49,643 bases of DNA. It comes from JBAXEO01 sp964541375. GTDB taxonomy: Bacteria > Actinomycetota > Coriobacteriia > Anaerosomatales > JAAXUF01. Where the stretch lies: assembly GCA_964541375.1 (NCBI GenBank), contig CAZIPT010000007.1, forward strand, positions 1-49,643, written 5' to 3'. The notes under the pieces are model-generated. The model searched no databases and was not told the origin of the DNA. It was given only the letters and a program-made list of their open reading frames with translations. Positions 33,239 through 39,931 of the stretch are shown in pieces. Made by a program: the position numbers and the translations under genes. How positions within the stretch are numbered: the first letter of the stretch is position 1; each line of letters opens with the position of its first letter.

Positions 33239-34169
33239 GTGTCTCCTCGGCTGTCTTGGCCTGTTGGTACTCGTCCTGCGGTTCGAGGTGAGCTATGACA
33301 TCCACCACCTGAGTAAACGCTGCTGCCACCTCACGCTCAACGCTCTCAACCACCTTGTGACCCGCGGCGACCGACGAGTCCGGGTCAACCTGAACGTGAA
33401 GGTCGACGTAGACTTCGGCCTCCGAACCCCGCGTCCTGATCGTATGACAGCCCAGTACACCAGGCACACTCATCGCCACGGCGCACACGTCGGAGGGTGG
33501 AATCCGCGCAGAGTCGGACAAGGTCGCGCTCGCCTGACGGAATACCCCCCACGCTGTGTAGACGATCGCCACGCACACCAGAAGCGCTACGATCGGGTCG
33601 GCCAGCGGCATGTTGAAGAACTTCACCAAGATCAGAGAGAAGATGACGCCCACACTGACCAACACGTCGGACCCGGTGTGGCTCGCGTCTGCAACAAGAA
33701 TGGAACTCCCAAGCTTCTTGCCGACCCGACGCTCCCAGGTGGTGATGAAGAGGTTGATCACGAGCGTCCCGATCATCACGACGAATGACAGTGTCGTGAT
33801 ATCGGGCACGTCTGACGGGTTGACGATCTGAGCGATCGCCTCCGTGCCGATCCGATAGGCGGCCAACAAGAGCATCGCACCGATGATCGCCGAGGCGTAG
33901 GTCTCGTACTTGGCATGGCCGTACGGGTGGTCGTCGTCGGCCGGACGACTCGCGAAGCTCATTCCCACCAGTCCGACCACGTTGCTCGCTCCGTCAAAGA
34001 TCGAGTGAAAACCGTCGGCCTGCATCGCCGAGGACTTGGCGATGGTACCCGCGGCGATCTTGGCAAACGCGACACCGAGGTTGAGAAAGAGAATGATCCA
34101 CAGCACGCGCTTGATCGAGCGAATCCGCCCGCCGCTCGACTCCTCGGTCGCTGGCCTGCGATACCCCAC
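33222..34169 (-). CDS. Cation diffusion facilitator (CDF) metal transporter
   Basis: A 315-aa protein with six membrane helices and a C-terminal cytosolic domain (about 220-300). The transport-site pairs are HSIFD in helix 2 (MQADGFHSIFDGASNVVG) and HTGSD in helix 5 (VADASHTGSDVLVS). The H-x3-D pattern in both is typical of zinc- or iron-type rather than manganese-type (D-x3-D) members. It exports divalent metal in exchange for protons. It is divergent from the CsoR-family gene across a palindromic operator. The start is GTG at 34169 after GGGGGAG. Confidence 0.93.
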   Translation of the reverse strand: MGYRRPATEESSGGRIRSIKRVLWIILFLNLGVAFAKIAAGTIAKSSAMQADGFHSIFDGASNVVGLVGMSFASRPADDDHPYGHAKYETYASAIIGAMLLLAAYRIGTEAIAQIVNPSDVPDITTLSFVVMIGTLVINLFITTWERRVGKKLGSSILVADASHTGSDVLVSVGVIFSLILVKFFNMPLADPIVALLVCVAIVYTAWGVFRQASATLSDSARIPPSDVCAVAMSVPGVLGCHTIRTRGSEAEVYVDLHVQVDPDSSVAAGHKVVESVEREVAAAFTQVVDVIAHLEPQDEYQQAKTAEETRAGLL

Positions 34170-34186
34170 CGATACTCCCCCTAGAC

Positions 34187-34215
34187 TTGCTCCAGATACC
34201 CCCTGGGGGTATCAT
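34187..34215 (+). promoter_or_regulatory. csoR-like gene promoter with perfect palindrome in its spacer
   Basis: Plus-strand -35 TTGCTC (34187-34192) and -10 TATCAT (34210-34215) are 17 bases apart. The spacer holds GATACCCCCTGGGGGTATC (34195-34213), a perfect 9+9 palindrome around one base. It lies between the divergent CsoR-family and CDF genes and probably gives autoregulation. The minus-strand promoter for the CDF gene is less clear. Confidence 0.75.
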
Positions 34216-34264
34216 CAGACTTCAGACGTTCTGAACAGCGTACACCGAGGCTCTGGAGGACACC

Positions 34265-34576
34265 ATGACAGATTCACCCCTGGACTCGAGCCCGCTCGTC
34301 GCCGACGAAGACGAGCGAAAGAAGATAGTCAACCGCCTCAAGCGTCTCGAGGGGCAGATCCGGGGCCTGCAGTCCATGATCGATTCGGGCCAGGAGTGTG
34401 ACGCGGTGCTCACTCAGATCATGGCGGCCAAGTCGGCACTGAATCAGGTTAGTCTGCACATCATCGGTCATGCAATGAAGCGTTGCCTGGTCGAGAACGA
34501 TCCGACGATGTCACGTGACGACGTCATCGATCAGGCGATGGGCGTATTCCTCAAGTACTCCTCGTGCGTCAAGTAG
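34265..34576 (+). CDS. CsoR/DUF156-family transcriptional repressor
   Basis: A 103-aa all-helical regulator with the family core KKIVNRLKRLEGQIRGLQSM and C45 in ECDAVLTQI, plus C74 in HAMKRCLVEND. In B. subtilis CsoR the Cu(I) ligands are C45, H70 and C74. Here position 70 is Ala, with His one residue earlier (H69), so the site resembles thiol/persulfide-sensing CstR proteins or a different metal site more than canonical CsoR. An extra C101 lies at the C-terminus. ATG has GGAGG five bases upstream. Three operator-like palindromes in the window are its likely targets. Confidence 0.92.
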   Translation: MTDSPLDSSPLVADEDERKKIVNRLKRLEGQIRGLQSMIDSGQECDAVLTQIMAAKSALNQVSLHIIGHAMKRCLVENDPTMSRDDVIDQAMGVFLKYSSCVK

Positions 34577-34598
34577 TTCGCTCGGCTTCGCCAGAACG

Positions 34599-34627
34599 CG
34601 TGAGGCCCCGGCAACCGGGGCCTCACG
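34599..34627. terminator. Bidirectional terminator between csoR-like and trx genes
   Basis: A perfect 13-bp stem, CGTGAGGCCCCGG (34599-34611) / CCGGGGCCTCACG (34615-34627), with a CAA loop. It lies between two convergent genes and is flanked by AACG and TTCGTT. Confidence 0.8.
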
Positions 34628-34651
34628 TTCGTTGATGGTTTGCCCTTGGCC

Positions 34652-34972
34652 TTAGCCCTCGATACCGAGTTCCTTGCCCATAGCGTCCGCACCCCGAGCG
34701 CCTACGATCTGGGCAGCCATCTCGCCGCCGACGAACTTGGCGATGGTCGGGATGCTCATCACGCCATAGCGCACCGCAAGCTCCGAGTTGTCATCGATGT
34801 TCACTTTGACGAACTTGACCCCGTCTACCCGCCCTGCAAGCTTGTCGAGTTCCGGGCCGACCATTCGGCACGGACCGCACCAGGGCGCCCAGAAATCCAC
34901 GATAACGGGAATCTCGGAAGAAGCGACCTCCGCATCCCATGTCGCCGTGGTCACGTCGATTGCGTTGCTCAT
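34652..34972 (-). CDS. Thioredoxin
   Basis: A 106-aa classical thioredoxin without signal peptide: VDFWAPWCGPCRMVGPELD holds the CGPC redox site, VKVNIDDNSELAVRYGVMSIPT contains the cis-proline, and FVGGEMAAQIVGA completes the fold. It reduces disulfides in the cytosol and is the usual electron source for CcdA. The ATG has AAGGAG seven bases upstream. Its promoter (35014-35042) has near-consensus hexamers with the same palindrome as the ccdA and csoR-like promoters. Confidence 0.96.
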   Translation of the reverse strand: MSNAIDVTTATWDAEVASSEIPVIVDFWAPWCGPCRMVGPELDKLAGRVDGVKFVKVNIDDNSELAVRYGVMSIPTIAKFVGGEMAAQIVGARGADAMGKELGIEG

Positions 34973-35013
34973 CTGGCGGCTCCTTCAGTCGAATCCTCTG
35001 CGGCTCGGTCATG

Positions 35014-35042
35014 ATTATACCCATGGGGGTATGCGGCGTCAA
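35014..35042 (-). promoter_or_regulatory. trx promoter with CsoR-type palindrome in its spacer
   Basis: Minus-strand -35 TTGACG (35037-35042) and -10 TATAAT (35014-35019) are 17 bases apart, close to the sigma-70 consensus. ATACCCATGGGGGTAT (35017-35032) occupies the spacer and overlaps the -10. It also lies about 60 bases upstream of the divergent ferrochelatase-like gene. Confidence 0.78.
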
Positions 35043-35090
35043 CTTCGTCGTCACTGCATCACACGAGTATCATTGCCGACGGAGGCACAA

Positions 35091-36356
35091 ATGAACCACT
35101 TAGTAGTCTACTGGTTTGCACTGGTCGCCGGTTCCCTGCTTGCCGGGGCATCGATTGTCGGCCTGCTGATATCTGAGCGCTCCCTAGAGCCCGCGTCCAT
35201 GATCTCCGCTGTATTTGGTTTCGTTGCAACCGCCTGGGGGTTTGGCCTGATCGCCACGTCCTACGCGGGAGCCGATGCCGTGGGATACGCGCTGTTCTTC
35301 GGTACCGCCGCAACTGCAGGGGGCTACGCACTTGCATCAACGCTGCTCTCTCGTCTGGCCCTGAGTCGGAAGCGGCCCGTCCTGCCCGATGCGCTGCCCG
35401 AGGCCGGCACCGGTTCTGCAGTCGTGCTCTTCGCTGAATTGGAGCCGCCCAGCTATAGCGCACGAGCAACCGCTACCGCACTCGAAGACCTCGCCGAGGA
35501 AGGTCTTCTGGCTGCGTCAATCTGGATGCTCCCCTTCCTTTTCATGGCACAGAAGACCCGGTATCGGGCAGCCGGTGGGACGAGTACAGGGGCCAGCGAA
35601 CTCGCCGCCGTAGCCGACCGGTTGGCACCATCCCTTGCTTCACGCGACATCTCGCGAGTTGACACCGCCGCATGCGATGGCGAGCGCTCGCTCTCAGCAC
35701 GAGTCGTCGCCGCGGTGGAGACCGGGTTTCGCACGATCGTGATCGCTCAGACGTTCATCGCCGAATCACTTGAAGTCGATCGCGCGAAGCGTGAGGTCGA
35801 CGCACTTCGACTCTCCGAGCGAGGAATCACGGTCACCTACACGGATCCGCTCTGGTGCTCCGCGCGCTGCACCTCACTGGTGTCCAGCAAGACACTCGCG
35901 GTGGCCGGCGATCTGTCGAGCTGCGGTGTCGTCCTTGTCGGTCAGGCCCAGCCCGATGAACGCTCCCGGGTCGCAGGCTCTTTCGACCATCAGGAGAGCG
36001 GCTTCCTGAACCAAGTGAGGCAGCGATTGATAGAGCACGGTATCGCCGAGGAGCGCGTCTATATCGCGTGGGCTGATTGGCGTTCGCCCGAGGTCGCAGG
36101 AAGCGTGAGACACCTGACCGCGCTCGGCTGCAGAACAATCGTCGTGGTGCCCGCGTGCTTCCCGCTCGATTCGCTCACGACACTTCTCGATCTGCCGCTG
36201 GCCGTCCGCCAAGCGCGCTTGGATTCAAGCGTGAATGTACTGACGTTGCAGTCGTGGCACGACGATCCGGGCCTGGCGGAAGCGCTACGCTCGACGGTCC
36301 TGTCGGCACTCGATACTCAGGAGGCAGGTGGAGCGGGAGCTCCAAAGCGGATGTAG
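35091..36356 (+). CDS. Membrane-anchored ferrochelatase-like protein
   Basis: A 421-aa protein. Three membrane helices (about 4-26, 35-57 and 60-84) precede a soluble part (about 95-415) that resembles ferrochelatase. TRYRAAGGTSTGASELAAVADR fits the GG-x-SP-x3-T-x2-Q region in part, and TIVVVPACFPLDSLTTLLDL fits the vvPigFvsDhlETLyEiD region. The residues that make ferrochelatase catalytic look altered: the S-x-H segment reads VGQAQP and the ETL glutamate is Thr. I therefore suspect a metal- or porphyrin-binding role rather than haem synthesis. ATG has GGAGG five bases upstream. It is divergent from trx across a shared operator. The similarity is distant and from memory. Confidence 0.6.
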   Translation: MNHLVVYWFALVAGSLLAGASIVGLLISERSLEPASMISAVFGFVATAWGFGLIATSYAGADAVGYALFFGTAATAGGYALASTLLSRLALSRKRPVLPDALPEAGTGSAVVLFAELEPPSYSARATATALEDLAEEGLLAASIWMLPFLFMAQKTRYRAAGGTSTGASELAAVADRLAPSLASRDISRVDTAACDGERSLSARVVAAVETGFRTIVIAQTFIAESLEVDRAKREVDALRLSERGITVTYTDPLWCSARCTSLVSSKTLAVAGDLSSCGVVLVGQAQPDERSRVAGSFDHQESGFLNQVRQRLIEHGIAEERVYIAWADWRSPEVAGSVRHLTALGCRTIVVVPACFPLDSLTTLLDLPLAVRQARLDSSVNVLTLQSWHDDPGLAEALRSTVLSALDTQEAGGAGAPKRM

Positions 36357-36371
36357 GTCCGACAGGGTCGC

Positions 36372-37145
36372 CTACGCCTCGCACCGCTCCCAGTTGAGGG
36401 AGTGCATCCGGCGGATCTGACGGTACTTTCGGCAGTAGCGCCACGCCATCGACAGCCCTTGCTTGGACGCTTCTGCCCTTGTCTCCAGATTGAGAATGCT
36501 GGCGCGCAGATCCTCCGCTGTCGTTCCGCGGAATACGGTGTAGCCCTTGCCCACGGCTTCGAGCACATGGGCGTCACTCCCGCCGGTTGCGGCAATTCCG
36601 TGACCGCCGACGAGCGTCCTGGCTGCGACGCTGTTCGCCCACACCAGGAACGGCAGCGAGTTGTAGACCTCAAGCGCGTGAAACGCGCCCTCGGCTGCAG
36701 CGGCCGCGAACAACCCCCGGCCGCGCGGACCGAACACGCCTTTGACAGAGAAGGGATGAGGAATGACGGCGATCCCGCCCTGCTCCTCGATAGCGCGGAT
36801 GGTGTCAGCGGCACTCATACCCGGAAGAATGTCCTCCTCCAGATACAATCCGATGACGTGGCCTTCGCGCGAGGAGACTTCCTCTCCCACCACGACTTCC
36901 ACGCCAAAATAGTCACCGATCGAGCGTGCGTACAGACCGCCTTCGATCGTGTTGTGGTCTGTGATGGCGACTACATCGAGGTCGGTGCGGCTCTGAACGT
37001 AGTCCAGAATCTGCGGAACACTCGCAAGACCGTCGCTGTGGTTCGAGTGAATGTGGATGTCGGCCTTGCCCCAGGTATCCGGCACGCGATCGATTCCCTT
37101 CGACGCCGAGAAGCTCCTACACAAGCAACCGCCGTGCCCTTGCAC
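36372..37145 (-). CDS. PHP-domain metal-dependent phosphoesterase
   Basis: A protein of up to 257 aa. PHP motifs are clear: KADIHIHSNHSDG (motif I), DVVAITDHNTIEGG (II), VVVGEEVSSREGHVIGL (III), AVIPHPF, and ATGGSDAHVLEAVG near the C-terminus. These bind two or three metals and hydrolyse phosphoesters. Substrate unknown; relatives include nucleases and histidinol phosphatase-like enzymes. The start is uncertain: GTG at 37145 is the most upstream, but GTG 37085, ten or so residues before motif I, also has an AAGGGA element. It follows the aminotransferase by about 40 bases on the same strand. Confidence 0.85.
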   Translation of the reverse strand: MQGHGGCLCRSFSASKGIDRVPDTWGKADIHIHSNHSDGLASVPQILDYVQSRTDLDVVAITDHNTIEGGLYARSIGDYFGVEVVVGEEVSSREGHVIGLYLEEDILPGMSAADTIRAIEEQGGIAVIPHPFSVKGVFGPRGRGLFAAAAAEGAFHALEVYNSLPFLVWANSVAARTLVGGHGIAATGGSDAHVLEAVGKGYTVFRGTTAEDLRASILNLETRAEASKQGLSMAWRYCRKYRQIRRMHSLNWERCEA

Positions 37146-37182
37146 CCGAGGGGCAAACGTTTGCCTGCTCCACCCAGCCCTC

Positions 37183-38346
37183 CTACAACCGCTGACTCTG
37201 GGACCAGCGCCCGAGCCGACTCACGCCCTCTCGCAGCCGGTCGATCTCTGTGGCGTAGCTGAATCGCAGGAAGCCCTCCCCGCCTTGGCCGAAGTCTATT
37301 CCGGGCGCACACGAAACCCCCGCCTCCTCCAGCAGACGGTACGACAGAGCAAGCGAGTCGGCGCCCCACGCTCTTGCGTCGGCAAACACATAGAAGGCGC
37401 CACATGGTGGACAGGTGATTCTCAGGCCGACTTGCTCGAGTGCGGGCACCAGATAGCGACGGCGCTCGTCGTAGACCTCCCGCATTCGAGCCACGTCAGG
37501 GCCTGCCTCAGTCAGTGCAACCACACCAGCCTGCTGAACGAAGGCATTCGCCGCGAGAAAGAAGTTCTGCTGGATCTTCTCGGCGGGGCGGACGAACTCG
37601 GTTGGCGCGATGAGGTAGCCGAGACGCCAGCCGGTCATCGCGTAGGCCTTCGAGAAGCCGTTCAGCACGAAGGCACGGTCGGTGTACTGCAGAATCGTGC
37701 GGTCGGGACCGCAGAAGTCAAGCCCATGGTAGATCTCGTCGCTGGCGATGTAGACACCGGTCTCCTCGGCGATGTCGGCGAGCGCTCGCAGGTCCTCGTC
37801 GCCGAGAACAGCGCCGGTGGGATTGCCTGGCGAGTTGATCATGATGGCCTTGGTCCTGGGACCGATAGCTGCCCTGACATCGTTGTGTCGGTAGCGGAAC
37901 CCGTCTTCAGCCTGTACGGGAACGAGTCTGGGAACACCGCCGAGAAAGCTCACATAGTTGGGATACGCCGGGTAGCAGGGGTCGGGCATGATGACCTCGT
38001 CGCCCGGGTCCAGGAGCGAGCCGAACAGCAGCAGCATCGCCGGCGAGGTTCCCTGGGTCACGACGATGTTCTCGGGGTCGATGTCGACGCCGTAGTGCTC
38101 GCGATAGCGCGTGGTCAGCGCATTGCGCAGGTCCGGAAGGCCAAGCGACTGCGTGTAGTGGGTACTGCCGTCTTGCATAGCAAGCTCGGCGGCTCGTGTG
38201 ATGACCGCCGGCGTGGGAAAGTCGGGGTCTCCGATCTCGAGCCGCACAATGTCCCGTCCAGACGCCTCGAGTTCCTTTGCGCGCGCGACAAGATCCATCA
38301 CGACAAAGGGGCGGATGGCCTGCGAGCGTCGAGAGGTATTGGCCAC
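37183..38346 (-). CDS. PLP-dependent class I/II aminotransferase (AspC-like)
   Basis: A 387-aa fold-type I aminotransferase: the PLP phosphate and ring contacts appear as TQGTSPAMLLLFGSLLDPGD, the substrate-side SPGNPTGAVLG is complete, SDEIYHGL gives the Asp/Tyr pair, and the Schiff-base lysine is in NGFSKAYAMTGWRLGY. Aspartate-type or broad-specificity transamination is likely; the exact amino donor is not readable. The start is GTG at 38346 with GAGG about ten bases upstream. Family length is normal. Confidence 0.93.
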   Translation of the reverse strand: MANTSRRSQAIRPFVVMDLVARAKELEASGRDIVRLEIGDPDFPTPAVITRAAELAMQDGSTHYTQSLGLPDLRNALTTRYREHYGVDIDPENIVVTQGTSPAMLLLFGSLLDPGDEVIMPDPCYPAYPNYVSFLGGVPRLVPVQAEDGFRYRHNDVRAAIGPRTKAIMINSPGNPTGAVLGDEDLRALADIAEETGVYIASDEIYHGLDFCGPDRTILQYTDRAFVLNGFSKAYAMTGWRLGYLIAPTEFVRPAEKIQQNFFLAANAFVQQAGVVALTEAGPDVARMREVYDERRRYLVPALEQVGLRITCPPCGAFYVFADARAWGADSLALSYRLLEEAGVSCAPGIDFGQGGEGFLRFSYATEIDRLREGVSRLGRWSQSQRL

Positions 38347-38430
38347 GATCGGTACGACCTCGTTCCGGGGCGCGTGGATTACAGAAGATGGAGCGTACGA
38401 GCGACGCAGCCGAGAGGGCCCATCAGCACA

Positions 38431-39601
38431 CTAGAATCGAACACCACCGGATCCCACACGCGTCGCGAAACTGCGGGGATCGTTCGCGTACCGATGTGCG
38501 ATATCGCTGGAGACCTCACCTCGGCGCACCAGGTCCGCCAGGGCCATGTCGAACATCACCATGCCGTCGCGGATACCGGACTGCATCGCCGTGTCGATCT
38601 GATGCGTCTTACCCTCTCTGACGAGGTTACGAATGGCCTCGTTGGCGATAAGTACCTCGACAACCGCAGTGCGTCCGCCGACGAGAAGTGGGACGAGGCG
38701 CTGCGCCAGAACCGCCTGCAGCGAGCTCGAAAGCTGCATCCGAATCTGCGTCTGCTGACCCGGGGGAAACACGTCGATGATGCGGTCAAGTGACTGGGAA
38801 GCACTGCTCGTGTGCAGCGTCGCAAACACCAGATGTCCGGTCTCGGCAGCGCTCACAGCCGCGGCGATAGTCTCCAGGTCACGCATCTCGCCGATCAGGA
38901 GGACATCGGGGTCCTCACGCAGCGCGCTACGCAGCGCACGCGCGAACTCCGTGGTGTCACGNNNNNNNNNNGGCGTCACGTCCCACGTCGCGTTGCTGGA
39001 CGATGGACCGGTTGGGGTGGTGCACGAACTCGATGGGATCCTCGATGGTGATGATGTGCTCGGTGCGCTCCTGGTTGATCCGATGAATCATCGCGGCAAG
39101 CGTCGTCGTCTTGCCGCTGCCGGTGGGACCGGTGACCAGGATCAGACCACGCTTCAGCTTCGCCAGATCCGCGAGGACCGGGGGCAGGCCCAGTTCCTCG
39201 AGAGTGGGCGGCACATCGGGAATCCTGCGGATAGCTGCCGCAACGTCCCCTCGCTCCATAAAGGCATTGACGCGGTACCTGCCCAACCCTCGACGCCCGA
39301 AGGAGAAGTCGAGCTCCCATTCGGCGTCGAAGACCTCGCGCTGCTTCTGGGTCATGATCGTATCCAGAAGTGCTGAAGATGCCTCGGGAGTGAGCACGCA
39401 TGCGTCCGGAATCGGGTTCAGCTCGCCGTCGATTCTCGCCATCGGCGGCAGGCCCGGCGTCAAATGCATGTCGCTGGCATTGGTTCGAACGACGTAGTCA
39501 AGGAGTTGATCGATACTGCAATCCGATTCCAGCATCGAAGCGTCGAGCGGCTCGTCATCTGCCCTGCGGCGTCGCATGTCCTGAGTAGTCTGCCCTGTCA
39601 T
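38431..39601 (-). CDS. pilT: Twitching-motility ATPase PilT (interrupted by an N gap)
   Basis: Two frames, 38957-39601 and 38431-38979, encode the halves of one PilT. The N-terminal half has a PAS-like region and Walker A GPTGSGKTTT, then the Asp box ITIEDPIEFVH. The C-terminal half has Walker B LIGEMRD, the His box GHLVFATLHTSSA, and AIRNLVREGKTHQI, a signature of PilT retraction ATPases. The halves are in different frames as written. Removing 19 bases (the ten Ns and a nine-base partial duplication) restores an uninterrupted QQRDVGRDTTEFARAL and a 383-aa protein. The gene is therefore probably intact in the organism. It powers pilus retraction from the cytosolic face. Confidence 0.92.
38962..38971. 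other. Assembly gap of ten Ns
   Basis: Ten Ns flanked on both sides by GTCACG (38956-38961 and 38975-38980). The shared end and the reading frame of pilT argue that two contigs overlap here and were joined with an arbitrary gap. Confidence 0.85.
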
Positions 39602-39668
39602 CTGAAGCCCCCGTCAGTTGATAGAACCCCTGGAGCCGCTCCCCCTGAAGCAAGCCGCCGCCTCTGAC

Positions 39669-39806
39669 CTACCGCGTCCAGAAGTAGTATACGGCTACGC
39701 TGAGCAAGAGGAACGCCGCGAAGAGAACGAGACATCCGATGCCAAAGGATCGGGTCAGCTCGGCGTCCGGACTGATCTGCTTCTCGGCCCTGCCCCTGTC
39801 GGACAT
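39669..39806 (-). CDS. Small single-helix membrane protein, 45 aa
   Basis: An ATG at 39806 with GAGGAG seven bases upstream opens MSDRGRAEKQISPDAELTRS followed by FGIGCLVLFAAFLLLSVAVY and YFWTR. A charged N-terminal half of about 20 residues and one C-terminal membrane helix give an N-in tail-anchored layout. Not recognised. It lies upstream of pilT on the same strand and divergent from the UbiB gene. Longer in-frame starts lack ribosome-binding sites. Confidence 0.65.
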   Translation of the reverse strand: MSDRGRAEKQISPDAELTRSFGIGCLVLFAAFLLLSVAVYYFWTR

Positions 39807-39931
39807 GTTTCGGCTCCTCGTCGCACCCTTTGTCGACCGAATCGAGGCAGCTACAGCTCGTCGCGCGCATGGAGTCTGGAGTACGCTTGCAGAGGATGCC
39901 CCCAAGGGCGCGCCTACCAAGAGAAGGTACC

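Noticed and set aside
38431..39601. pilT as a pseudogene split in two
   Set aside because: The frame change coincides with the N gap and disappears when the duplicated flank is merged; both halves are fully conserved.
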